A DNA stretch of 9,230 bases, from NCBI GenBank assembly GCA_022713905.1, contig JAIHTM010000092.1, positions 1 to 9,230 of the forward strand. Reading direction: 5' to 3'. A program made the position numbers and the translations under genes. Below the pieces are notes generated by a model. The model saw nothing but the letters and a program-made list of their open reading frames with translations. It was not told where the DNA came from and did no database searches. The first letter of the stretch is position 1. The number at the start of each line of letters is the position of its first letter. The DNA is from Collinsella sp. (GTDB lineage: Bacteria > Actinomycetota > Coriobacteriia > Coriobacteriales > Coriobacteriaceae). Of the stretch, positions 1 through 6,973 are shown one piece after another.

Positions 1-1770
1 ATCCTTGACCTCGAGCAGCGTCTCCTTCAGCGCCGTGGAGCAGTCGGCAATCTGGCCGTTGGGCAAAACCTCGCCCGGCTCGATGGCGTTTTGGTAACGA
101 ATCTCCCACGGATCCAGGCCGGCCTTCTCTGCCAGCAGGTCGATCAGGCTCTCGAGCGCAAACTCGGACTGGCAAACGCCAAAGCCGCGGTACGCGCCGG
201 CGGGCGGGTTGTTGGTGTAGTAGCCAAAACCGCGAATGTCGGTGTTCTGGTACTTGTAGGGGCCGACGGCATGCGTGCAGGCGCGCTCGAGCACCGGGCC
301 GCACAGCGACGCGTAGGCGCCGGTATCAAAGTTGATCTCGCAATCCAGACCGGTAAAGTTGCCCTCGGCGTCGCAACCCAGTGTAAAGGTACCGTCCATG
401 GCATGGCGCTTGGGATGGAACGCGAGTGACTCGGCACGCGTGAGCTTGCACTTCACAGGACGCTGGAACTTATAGGCGGCGAGCGCGGCCAGATGCTGAA
501 TGGACACGTCCTCCTTGCCGCCAAAGCCGCCACCCACGAGCATGGTCTCTACAACCACACGCTCGGGCTCGTTGTCCCAGCCAAACATGTGGGCGCACTC
601 TTTGCGCGTATCGTAGGCACCCTGGTCGGTCGACTGCACCTTGACGCCGTTCTTGTACGGGAAGGCGACGGCGCACTCGGGCTCCAAGAAGGCATGCTCG
701 GTAAAGGGCGTGGTAAAGCGCTGCGTCACGGTGAATGCGCTTTCGACCAGCGCCTTGGCGGCGTCGCCGCGCGTCACATGACGGCTCTGGCACACGTTGT
801 CCTTGAGCTCCACCGTGTTGCCAAAGGCAAAGAAGCTGTCGTGCAGACGCGGGGCGTCGGCGGCCCTGGCCTCGACAATGTTGCGCACGGGCTCCAGCGG
901 CTCGTAGTCAATCTTTACGAGCTTCTTGGCCTTCTCGAGCGTCGCCTCGTCCTCGGCGACCACCAGCACGATGGCATCGCCCACGCAACGGGTGATATCG
1001 CCCTGAGCGATCATGACGTCCCAGTCCTGGATAAGGTGGCCGACCTGGTTGACCGGCACGTCCTCGGCGCGCAGGATGCCCACCACACCGGGCAGGGCCT
1101 CGGCCTTGGAGGTGTCGATGGAGAGCACGCGGGCGCGCGGATACTTGGAGCGCACGGCGCTGGCGTAGGTCAGGCCCGGCTGATCGAGCTCGTCGATGTC
1201 GTCGGGATACTTGCCCTCACCGAGCACCTTCTTGCGCACGTCGACACGGAAGGCGCGCTTGCCCACGCCGTAGTCATCGCCGCGCTCCAGGTCCTCGTCG
1301 ATCTGCTTTTCGCCGCGGAGCACCGCAGCGGCCAGCGAGATGCCCTCGATAATCTTTTTGTAGCCGGTGCAGCGGCAGACGTTACCGCGAATGGCGTACT
1401 TGATCTGTTCCTCGGTGGGCTCGGGGTCCTCGGCGATGAGCGCTGCGCCCGCCATGACCATGCCGGGGATGCAAAAGCCGCACTGCACGGCGCCCACGGC
1501 GCCAAAGGCGTACACAAAGGCCTCGCGCACGTCCTGGGGCAGGCCCTCGACGGTCACGATGTTGCGGCCGGCGGCAAGCGCGGTGGTCAGTACGCACGCC
1601 TTGACGGCCGCACCGTCCACGTGGATGGTGCAGGTACCGCACGCGCCCTCGGAGCAGCCGTCCTTGGCGGAGTGAATGTGCAGGTCGTCGCGTAGGTAGC
1701 GCAGCAACGGCTTGTTCTGCGTCGTCGTGCGCTCCACGCCGTTAACGGTAAAAGTGAATTCCTGTGCCAT
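1..1770 (-). CDS. xdh: Molybdenum hydroxylase, xanthine dehydrogenase family (fused 2Fe-2S and Mo domains; C-terminus missing)
   Basis: The 590 visible residues begin at ATG 1770 behind an AAGGGA ribosome site, and the frame runs off the left edge. The N-terminus has a plant-type 2Fe-2S domain (C39, C44, C47, C59) and then the helical 2Fe-2S domain (C97, C100, C132, C134). After a short linker, about residues 150-175, the molybdopterin-binding part starts. It shows QG at 383-384, GGGFGGKE at 413-420 and AYRGF at 526-530; E420 and R528 sit where xanthine dehydrogenases have substrate-contacting Glu and Arg. The FAD domain of animal-type enzymes is absent. The layout resembles E. coli XdhD and the family called selenium-dependent xanthine dehydrogenase, but all eight Fe-S cysteines are present here. 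The family is usually about 850-960 residues, so the last third, with the catalytic Glu, lies outside. Xanthine or urate as substrate is inferred from family and neighbours; selenium dependence cannot be seen in sequence. Confidence 0.93.
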   Translation of the reverse strand, partial: MAQEFTFTVNGVERTTTQNKPLLRYLRDDLHIHSAKDGCSEGACGTCTIHVDGAAVKACVLTTALAAGRNIVTVEGLPQDVREAFVYAFGAVGAVQCGFCIPGMVMAGAALIAEDPEPTEEQIKYAIRGNVCRCTGYKKIIEGISLAAAVLRGEKQIDEDLERGDDYGVGKRAFRVDVRKKVLGEGKYPDDIDELDQPGLTYASAVRSKYPRARVLSIDTSKAEALPGVVGILRAEDVPVNQVGHLIQDWDVMIAQGDITRCVGDAIVLVVAEDEATLEKAKKLVKIDYEPLEPVRNIVEARAADAPRLHDSFFAFGNTVELKDNVCQSRHVTRGDAAKALVESAFTVTQRFTTPFTEHAFLEPECAVAFPYKNGVKVQSTDQGAYDTRKECAHMFGWDNEPERVVVETMLVGGGFGGKEDVSIQHLAALAAYKFQRPVKCKLTRAESLAFHPKRHAMDGTFTLGCDAEGNFTGLDCEINFDTGAYASLCGPVLERACTHAVGPYKYQNTDIRGFGYYTNNPPAGAYRGFGVCQSEFALESLIDLLAEKAGLDPWEIRYQNAIEPGEVLPNGQIADCSTALKETLLEVKD

Positions 1771-1776
1771 GGTGAT

Positions 1777-1782
1777 TCCCTT
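1777..1782 (-). promoter_or_regulatory. Ribosome binding site of the Mo hydroxylase gene
   Basis: AAGGGA lies six bases before ATG 1770 and begins directly after the TAG stop of the polyferredoxin gene. This placement suggests translational coupling of the two genes and supports the chosen start. Confidence 0.7.
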
Positions 1783-2262
1783 CTACACGCCGGCGGCGAT
1801 GCCGGTGCGGTCGTGGATGGCGCCATGCGGGCAGACGACGGCGCACATGCCGCACGACAGGCAGTCCGCGCCGTCGATATGGGCGCAGTTGTCCTCGATG
1901 CGGATAGCGCCGGCAGGGCACTTTTTGGCGCACATACCGCAACCGATGCAGCTCGTGTCGCAGATCTTGCGCGCAATGGCGCCCTTATCGGTGTTGTTGC
2001 AGCGCACCAGAATGTTCTGGTAGCCGGGAACAAAGGCAATCACGCGCTGCGGGCACGCCATGCCGCACAGGCCACAGCCCGTGCACTTGGAGCGGTCCAC
2101 GCGGGCGACGCCGTCGACCAGCGCAATGGCACCGTGGGGGCAGGCCGTGACGCAGGCGCCACAGCCAATGCAGCCTTCGCTGCAGCGGGCGTCGCCGCCT
2201 GCGGAGGCGCAACCGCTTCCGCAGGCAACGTAGGCCACATTATGTTGAATGGATTTGGCCAT
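1783..2262 (-). CDS. RnfB-like polyferredoxin with four 4Fe-4S motifs
   Basis: This 159-residue soluble protein has 22 cysteines. Four classic C-x2-C-x2-C-x3-CP motifs sit at residues 31-41, 60-70, 105-115 and 134-144, predicting four [4Fe-4S] clusters. Extra cysteines are C14, C18, C27, C88, C101 and C126. The pattern is that of the C-terminal part of RnfB: a Cys-rich lead-in, a cluster, a cluster followed by a VPG stretch, then VRCNNTDKG (86-94), then two more clusters. The N-terminal membrane anchor of RnfB is absent and no hydrophobic segment is seen, so it should be cytoplasmic. It lies 11 bases after ygfK and 12 before the Mo hydroxylase gene. It probably passes electrons between these two enzymes, or links them to a cellular ferredoxin pool; the partners are inferred. 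The start ATG 2262 is preceded by AGGCGAG. Confidence 0.9.
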   Translation of the reverse strand: MAKSIQHNVAYVACGSGCASAGGDARCSEGCIGCGACVTACPHGAIALVDGVARVDRSKCTGCGLCGMACPQRVIAFVPGYQNILVRCNNTDKGAIARKICDTSCIGCGMCAKKCPAGAIRIEDNCAHIDGADCLSCGMCAVVCPHGAIHDRTGIAAGV

Positions 2263-2268
2263 AAGAGA

Positions 2269-2275
2269 CTCGCCT
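2269..2275 (-). promoter_or_regulatory. Ribosome binding site of the polyferredoxin gene, overlapping the ygfK stop codon
   Basis: AGGCGAG lies six bases before ATG 2262, and its first two bases are the last two of the ygfK TAG stop. Ribosomes finishing ygfK would therefore sit on the next initiation site, pointing to coupled translation. Confidence 0.55.
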
Positions 2276-5273
2276 ATTTCTTAAGAAGGTACGAATAGTT
2301 GTCGCGCACGGCCCTGATGGTCAGGCGGACGGCCTCGGGAAGACCGGTGTTGACGGCATCGACCGAGACGGTGCGGACCGTGCCGGCGACGCGGACCTTA
2401 AAGTGGTCCTCGCCCACGGCCAGGAAGCCCTCGTTCTCGGAGTTCTCCATGTCCTCCTCGCTCCAGAACAGGGTGAGCTTGTCCTTGTAGGGACGACCCT
2501 CCTGATAGGGGCAGAACACGGCACAGTTACCGCACTCGTTGCACATGCCGTCGACATGGACGACCTGATGCTTGGCCAGGCCCGGCACCTTAATTGCCAC
2601 GTTGGCGCGGTTGGGGCACACGTCGCAGCAGACCTCGCACACCGAGCCGCAGCCCAGGCAGCGGGTCTTGGTGCAGTTGCGCTTGTCGCGGCACAGCGAC
2701 CCCTTGCGCTCGTAGCAGGTGTCCTCGCGGCCGGCCTGCTCGTTGCAGTCGGCGTACTTGTTAAAGTCCACGCCGGCGATGGCACGGGCGACCTCGGCGG
2801 CATCGGCGATAGCCTCAACCACGGTGGCAGGGCCGCGACGGCAGTCGCCCGCAGCCCAGACGCCCTCGACGCCGGTGGAGGTGGCGGCAAGGCGGCCGCG
2901 ACGGTCGTGCTCGACGCCCGCGGCGTCGTACAGGCTGGCATCGATGCCCTCGCCCACGGCGCAGATCACCGTGGTGGCGGGAAGCTCAACAGTCTCGCCC
3001 GTGGCGACGGGGCTGCGGCGGCCGCTTGCATCCGGCTCGCAAAGCTCCATAACATCGCAGGTCAGCACGGCGCCGTTGAGTGCCTTAGGTGCCAGCAGCT
3101 CGCAGAACTCAACGCCGTCGGCAAGAGCAAGATCGAGCTCTTCCTCATCGGCGGGCATCTGCTTCTTGGTGCGGCGGTAGACCAGGCGCACGTTCTTCAC
3201 GCCGGCCAGGCGCTTGGCCACGCGGGCCGCGTCCATGGCGGTGTTGCCGGCGCCAATGACCACGACGTCCTCGCCCAGCTCGAGCTTCTCGCCCTTCTTG
3301 GCGGCCTCGAGGAACTCCAGCACGTCGAGCTCGGCGCCCTCGCCCAGGCCCGCAGAGCCGGGCATCCAGGCACCGGTGGCCACGACCACGTCGGTAAAGC
3401 CCTGGGCCTTGAGCTCGCCGATGGACTCCACGCGAGCATTAAGTTGCACCTTGGCGCCAAAGGCCAGGCAGAGCTCGGCATCGTGGGAGATGTCGTCGCT
3501 CGCGATACGGAACTCGGGAATCACGTGACGGACCACGCCGCCGAGAGAGTCGCGGGCCTCGAAGATGGTGACGGGCACGCCGGCACGCGTCAGGAAGAAC
3601 GCCGTCGCCAGGCCGGCCGGGCCGCCGCCGATAACGGCAACGTTGCGCTCGCCGTCGTTGGCGATGGCCTGGGCGCGCAGCTTGGGCAGCACGGCGGTCA
3701 TGGCCTCGCGGGCGGCCTTGAGCTTGCTGGCGCGAATCTGGGCGCCCTCGGGCTCGTAGAACGCGCGCTCGCAGGCACGGCCGCAGGGATGCGGGCAGAT
3801 GGTGCCGGTAATGAACGGCAGGGCGTTGCGCTCGATGATGATGTTGAGTGCGTCCTCGTAGCGGCCCTCGTCAACGGCCGCCAGGTAGGCGGGAATATCC
3901 TGCTGGATGGGGCAGCTCGTGCGGCACGGCGTGGTAAAGCAGTCGGAAAGCGGGCTCTTGCCGGCGACCTTACGGTCGGGCAGCGGGCGCAGCGGCTTCT
4001 TGTAGAGCGGGTTGGTGAGTGAGTCGGTCTGGATCGCAGTCACGGCCTCGAGAGAGACGCCCGCGAACGGCTTGCCATCCAGGTCGGTAAACTCGCCGGC
4101 CATCTGGCTAAAGCGCTCGTAGCCACCAGGCTTGAGCACGTCGGTCGCCAGGGTAACGGGCCAAATGCCGGCATCGTACAGGGCGCGGATGTTGTAGACC
4201 GTGGCACCGCCGGAGTAGCTGATGCGCAGCTTGCCATCGAACTGCTCGGTAATGCGACGGGCGGCCTCGATGGTCAGCGAGAACAGCGAACGGCCCGACA
4301 TGTACATCTCGGTGGAGGGCAGCTCGTTCCTCGTCACGTCGACGGGGAACGTGTTGGTCAGCTTGACGCCAAACTCCAGGCCGCGCTCGGCGCACAGGGC
4401 GATCAGGCGCTCGAACATAGGCACGGCATCGGCCCACTGCAGGTCCTCGCGGAAGTGCGTGTCATCGAAGACGATGTAGTCAAAGCCCAGCTCGTTGAGG
4501 CGCTGACGTGCAAACTCATAGCCCAGCAGCGTGGGGTTGCACTTGATGTAGGTGTTGAGGCCCTTCTCGGTGATCAGATAGGTCGCGATACGCTCGATCT
4601 CCGCCGGCGGGCAGCCATGCAGCGTGGACTCGGTAATGGAGTTGGAGACGCGCGCCGGGATGGACTCGACAAACGCGGCATCGACATGCTCAAACTTGTC
4701 CAGGTTGGCGAGCGCCCATGCGCGGCACTCGTTCCAGGCGTCGGAGCCGCTGGCGTCCTTCATGCCCTCGATGTAGGCGTCGACCTTGGGGCTCTTGATG
4801 CCCTCGAGGTCATAGCCCACGGACATATTGAAGACAAAGCCGTCCGGGCTACCTAGGCCGTACTCGCGAGCGATGAGGTGGCAGGCGAACCATGCCTTCA
4901 CGTATTCGGCAAAAGCCTGCGAAACCTCGAGCTCGGTCGACCACTCGCAGTTGTAGCACTCGTCCTGCGCCACGATGCAGGGCTTGTTCACACACTTGGA
5001 GAGCTCCTCGCCGTCCATAACCTGAACGGTCTTGAGCTCAAAGAAGCGGGAACCGGCCACGTAGGATGCCACGATGTTTTGGGCAAGCTGCGTATTGGGG
5101 CCGGCGGCCGGGCCAAACGGAGTCTCGATGCGCTCGTCAAAAATGGGAAGCGCGCCCTCCTGGTTGGTCGTAACCATCTTGCGCACGCCAAAGACGGCGC
5201 CCTGAGTCTTGTGCTCCTCGATGATCCAGTTCATCAGCTGCGAAAACGGGATCGGCCTCATGATGTCGCTCAT
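2274..5273 (-). CDS. ygfK: YgfK-type multidomain Fe-S/flavin oxidoreductase (annotated in databases as putative selenate reductase subunit)
   Basis: The product has 999 residues; E. coli YgfK is of similar size. Residues 1 to about 420 look like a dihydroorotate-dehydrogenase-type FMN barrel: PAAGPNTQ at 56-63, FELKTV at 78-83, HGCPP at 219-223, IKCNP at 243-247 and a phosphate-site-like SGGATVYN at 354-361. A GltD-like part follows. It has an Fe-S entry domain (C445, C450, C454; C493, C497, C501), an FAD site GGGPAG at 549-554, an NAD(P) site GAGNTAMD at 674-681 and AAGD at 807-810. The C-terminal ferredoxin domain has C872, C875, C879, C882, C886 and then C911, C914, C917, C921. These are the parts of dihydropyrimidine dehydrogenase in a different order. 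ATG 5273 is chosen over an upstream in-frame ATG at 5396 because AGAGAGGA precedes it and the 41-codon extension is Arg-rich, hairpin-forming leader. Its exact reaction is not settled; it is associated with anaerobic purine or urate breakdown loci. Confidence 0.94.
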   Translation of the reverse strand: MSDIMRPIPFSQLMNWIIEEHKTQGAVFGVRKMVTTNQEGALPIFDERIETPFGPAAGPNTQLAQNIVASYVAGSRFFELKTVQVMDGEELSKCVNKPCIVAQDECYNCEWSTELEVSQAFAEYVKAWFACHLIAREYGLGSPDGFVFNMSVGYDLEGIKSPKVDAYIEGMKDASGSDAWNECRAWALANLDKFEHVDAAFVESIPARVSNSITESTLHGCPPAEIERIATYLITEKGLNTYIKCNPTLLGYEFARQRLNELGFDYIVFDDTHFREDLQWADAVPMFERLIALCAERGLEFGVKLTNTFPVDVTRNELPSTEMYMSGRSLFSLTIEAARRITEQFDGKLRISYSGGATVYNIRALYDAGIWPVTLATDVLKPGGYERFSQMAGEFTDLDGKPFAGVSLEAVTAIQTDSLTNPLYKKPLRPLPDRKVAGKSPLSDCFTTPCRTSCPIQQDIPAYLAAVDEGRYEDALNIIIERNALPFITGTICPHPCGRACERAFYEPEGAQIRASKLKAAREAMTAVLPKLRAQAIANDGERNVAVIGGGPAGLATAFFLTRAGVPVTIFEARDSLGGVVRHVIPEFRIASDDISHDAELCLAFGAKVQLNARVESIGELKAQGFTDVVVATGAWMPGSAGLGEGAELDVLEFLEAAKKGEKLELGEDVVVIGAGNTAMDAARVAKRLAGVKNVRLVYRRTKKQMPADEEELDLALADGVEFCELLAPKALNGAVLTCDVMELCEPDASGRRSPVATGETVELPATTVICAVGEGIDASLYDAAGVEHDRRGRLAATSTGVEGVWAAGDCRRGPATVVEAIADAAEVARAIAGVDFNKYADCNEQAGREDTCYERKGSLCRDKRNCTKTRCLGCGSVCEVCCDVCPNRANVAIKVPGLAKHQVVHVDGMCNECGNCAVFCPYQEGRPYKDKLTLFWSEEDMENSENEGFLAVGEDHFKVRVAGTVRTVSVDAVNTGLPEAVRLTIRAVRDNYSYLLKK

Positions 5274-5280
5274 AATGAGT

Positions 5281-5288
5281 TCCTCTCT
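5281..5288 (-). promoter_or_regulatory. ygfK: Ribosome binding site that fixes the ygfK start
   Basis: AGAGAGGA lies seven bases before ATG 5273. A second ATG five codons in, at 5261, has no comparable site, and the upstream ATG 5396 lies within the strong leader hairpin. Confidence 0.75.
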
Positions 5289-5292
5289 GTAA

Positions 5293-5318
5293 CGCCCGGC
5301 GAGACCGCGCGGCGGGCG
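5293..5318 (-). other. Short hairpin next to the ygfK ribosome site
   Basis: Arms CGCCCG (5293-5298) and CGGGCG (5313-5318) can form a 6-bp GC stem with a 14-nt loop. It ends only four bases upstream of the AGAGAGGA site, so it could tune initiation. In so GC-rich a stretch a chance match is quite possible. Confidence 0.3.
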
Positions 5319-5371
5319 CAAATACGGTGTAGCGCTAGCACAGCGCCGGCGACCCCGCGGAGGCCGCCTAT

Positions 5372-5407
5372 GCGCGCGCCGGATGCGGCGAAACATCCGA
5401 CGCGCGC
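5372..5407 (-). other. Strong 14-bp hairpin in the ssnA-ygfK gap
   Basis: Plus-strand arms 5372-5385 and 5394-5407 pair over 14 positions around an 8-nt loop. Thirteen pairs are Watson-Crick. The remaining one is C-A on the plus strand but G-U in minus-strand RNA, which fits selection on the ssnA-ygfK transcript. The hairpin starts 15 bases after the ssnA stop codon. No T-run follows it on the minus strand, so it is not a classic intrinsic terminator; it may block 3' exonucleases, mark a processing site or attenuate transcription into ygfK. Confidence 0.65.
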
Positions 5408-5422
5408 GAATCTACTTGTGAA

Positions 5423-6778
5423 TTAGTAGGTGCGATCGTTGAGCGTGCTCCAGAGCTTCTTGGACTCGGCCATGGTCCACGCGTTGATCTTGGCCTCATC
5501 AATGCCAACGAACTCGCGATCCTTGTACAGGACGCGGCCGTTGATGATGGTGGTGCGGCAGTTTTTGCCCATCATGCCAAAGAGCATGTGGCCGTCGATA
5601 TTCTCCTCGCTCAGCGGCGTAAAGGGCTTGTAGTCCATAACGATAACGTCGGCGGCAGCGCCGGCCTCGAGCACACCGAGCTTGCGATCGAAGTACTTGC
5701 TCGCCATCTTGGCGTTGTTCTCGAACAGCATGGTCATGGCCTCACACCAGCCCACGTTGGGCATGGCGGCGTTGTGACGCTGAATGATCAGGAAGACCTT
5801 AAGGCTCTCGAGCATATCGTGGGTGTAGGCGTCGGTGCCCATGCACACGGGGATGCCACGACGGAAGAACTCGAGCACGGGGGCGCAGCCCACGGCGTTG
5901 CCCATATTGGATTCGGGGTTGTTGACCAGCCAAGTGCCGGACTCCTTGACGATATCCATCTCGGCAGGCGTCACGTGGATGCAGTGGCCGAGCATGGTGT
6001 CAGGACCCAGCAGGTTGTGCTGCAGCAGGCGCTCGACGGGGCTGATACCACCGCGGTTGAGGCGGGAATCCCACACGTCGTTCATGCCCTCGCACACATG
6101 GATGTGGAAGCCGGTCAGGCCGTTGTTGGCCTCGGCCATCTTATCCATGGTCTCGTCCGAAAGCGTAAAGGTAGCATGTCCGCCAAACATGGCGGCGATC
6201 ATGTGGTTGTCGTTATCGCGACGCTCCTTGGCGGCCCACTGGGCAAATTCGGCGTTCTCGGCAATGGCCTGGTCGCACTTTTCCTGGCCGCGGCGATCGG
6301 AGACCTCGTAGCACAGGCACGAACGCATGCCCAGCTCCTGAGCTGCATCCTTAATGGTAAAAAGGCTTCCCGGGATCTCGCAGAAGCTCGCATGGTGATC
6401 GAAGATCGTGGTGACGCCATCACGGATGGAGTCCAAAATCGTGGCATAGGCGCTGGCCTTGGTGCCGTCGAGCGTCAGGTTGTCGTCGATCTTCCACCAC
6501 TGCTGCTCAAGATTCTCCAGGAAGTTGGTGGGGTTGCAGCCCTTAATGGCGAGGCCGCGGGCCAGACCCGAGTAGATGTGGGTGTGGCAGTTGATGAGTC
6601 CGGGCATGATGAGGTTGCCCCGGGCATCGACGTACTCGGCATCCGGGTACTTGGCCTTGAGCTCGCGCTCGGGGCCCACTTCGACGATCGTATCTCCGTC
6701 AATGGCGACCGCACCGTTTGGAATGAACGGGGTCTGAGCGTTGCGGGTAAAGACGGAACCGTTAGCGACCAGAAGCAT
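5423..6778 (-). CDS. ssnA: SsnA-type amidohydrolase (putative aminohydrolase of purine catabolism)
   Basis: The 451-residue product, close to E. coli SsnA in length, is a metal-dependent amidohydrolase of the ATZ/TRZ, guanine deaminase and SAH deaminase group. Visible metal and catalytic residues are HTH at 65-67, H227 and E230 in HIHVCE, H265 in GHCIH, and D316 in MGTDAY. The flanking small beta domain is seen at 1-55 and in the C-terminal ADVIVMDYKP region. No signal peptide or membrane segment is present, so it is cytoplasmic. ATG 6778 is preferred to an in-frame ATG at 6796 because AAGGGAG lies just before it and nothing suitable precedes the other. The neighbours (permease, ygfK, Mo hydroxylase) suggest hydrolysis or deamination of a purine or a ring-opened purine intermediate. 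The true substrate cannot be read from sequence. Confidence 0.94.
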   Translation of the reverse strand: MLLVANGSVFTRNAQTPFIPNGAVAIDGDTIVEVGPERELKAKYPDAEYVDARGNLIMPGLINCHTHIYSGLARGLAIKGCNPTNFLENLEQQWWKIDDNLTLDGTKASAYATILDSIRDGVTTIFDHHASFCEIPGSLFTIKDAAQELGMRSCLCYEVSDRRGQEKCDQAIAENAEFAQWAAKERRDNDNHMIAAMFGGHATFTLSDETMDKMAEANNGLTGFHIHVCEGMNDVWDSRLNRGGISPVERLLQHNLLGPDTMLGHCIHVTPAEMDIVKESGTWLVNNPESNMGNAVGCAPVLEFFRRGIPVCMGTDAYTHDMLESLKVFLIIQRHNAAMPNVGWCEAMTMLFENNAKMASKYFDRKLGVLEAGAAADVIVMDYKPFTPLSEENIDGHMLFGMMGKNCRTTIINGRVLYKDREFVGIDEAKINAWTMAESKKLWSTLNDRTY

Positions 6779-6783
6779 GGATG

Positions 6784-6790
6784 CTCCCTT
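6784..6790 (-). promoter_or_regulatory. ssnA: Ribosome binding site that fixes the ssnA start
   Basis: AAGGGAG lies five bases before ATG 6778 and decides against the in-frame ATG at 6796, which it follows. The same AAGGGA could pair with UCCCUU in the upstream leader (complement of 6886-6891), a possible sequestering interaction. Confidence 0.75.
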
Positions 6791-6795
6791 CAACA

Positions 6796-6821
6796 TCAGA
6801 GGCGGGGTTTGACACCTCTGA
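6796..6821 (-). repeat. 7-bp inverted repeat just upstream of the ssnA ribosome site
   Basis: TCAGAGG (6796-6802) and CCTCTGA (6815-6821) are perfect inverted copies separated by 12 bases. It can act as a DNA operator-like palindrome or as a small RNA hairpin ending six bases before the ssnA ribosome site. No specific binding protein is recognised. Confidence 0.45.
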
Positions 6822-6830
6822 CATGGCGGA

Positions 6831-6883
6831 GTGCGAAGCGCCGGCCTACACCGGAAACGGGCCCTCTCCCGTCAACGCTTCAC
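6831..6883 (-). promoter_or_regulatory. Candidate structured RNA leader of ssnA (possible three-way junction)
   Basis: In minus-strand RNA, GAAGCG (complement of 6876-6881) can pair with CGCUUC (complement of 6835-6840). This stem encloses two hairpins with 6-nt loops: a 5-bp one (6857-6861 with 6868-6872) and a 4-bp one (6841-6844 with 6851-6854). Junction strands are 3, 2 and 0 nt. Part of the closing stem (6878-6881) can instead pair with 6902-6905 to lengthen the neighbouring hairpin at 6885-6901. A junction plus competing pairings resembles a riboswitch layout, but no known riboswitch consensus is recognised. The stems are short and GC-rich, so the call is tentative. Confidence 0.28.
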
Positions 6884-6884
6884 C

Positions 6885-6901
6885 AAAGGGACAAACCCTT
6901 T
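6885..6901 (-). other. Hairpin in the permease-ssnA gap
   Basis: AAAGGG (6885-6890) and CCCTTT (6896-6901) form a perfect 6-bp stem with a 5-nt loop. It can extend by four pairs (6878-6881 with 6902-6905) across a 3-nt bulge. The minus-strand RNA arm CCCUUU, with the loop base before it, is complementary to the ssnA ribosome site. Confidence 0.45.
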
Positions 6902-6905
6902 GAAG

Positions 6906-6922
6906 TGCGGCTTGGCGCCGCA
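6906..6922 (-). other. Small GC hairpin in the permease-ssnA gap
   Basis: TGCGGC (6906-6911) and GCCGCA (6917-6922) form a 6-bp stem with a 5-nt loop. It lies directly between the larger hairpins at 6885-6901 and 6926-6957. No T-run follows on either strand. Confidence 0.4.
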
Positions 6923-6925
6923 TGG

Positions 6926-6957
6926 CGTCGGCAGACGAGGCGATGCGTCCGCCGACG
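6926..6957 (-). other. 12-bp hairpin just downstream of the permease gene
   Basis: Arms 6926-6937 and 6946-6957 pair over 12 positions around an 8-nt loop. Eleven pairs are Watson-Crick; the other is A-C on the plus strand but G-U in minus-strand RNA. It starts 16 bases past the permease stop codon. There is no T-run after it, so a classic terminator is unlikely. A role in 3'-end protection or in setting different transcript levels for permease and ssnA is inferred. Confidence 0.6.
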
Positions 6958-6973
6958 AATAGCACCGAATTGG

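Noticed and set aside
5274..5396. The 41-codon N-terminal extension of YgfK from an upstream ATG
   Set aside because: It is Arg- and Pro-rich, overlaps the strong hairpin, has no good ribosome site, and family similarity starts at the MSDIMRPIPF start.
5372..5407. Reading this hairpin as a rho-independent terminator
   Set aside because: No T-run follows on the minus strand. U-less terminators have been proposed in some actinobacteria, but nothing here shows it.
6845..6875. A possible internal promoter for ssnA (TTGACG and TGTAGG on the minus strand)
   Set aside because: The spacer is 19 bases and the -10 match is poor; the same bases are better explained by the paired elements of the leader.
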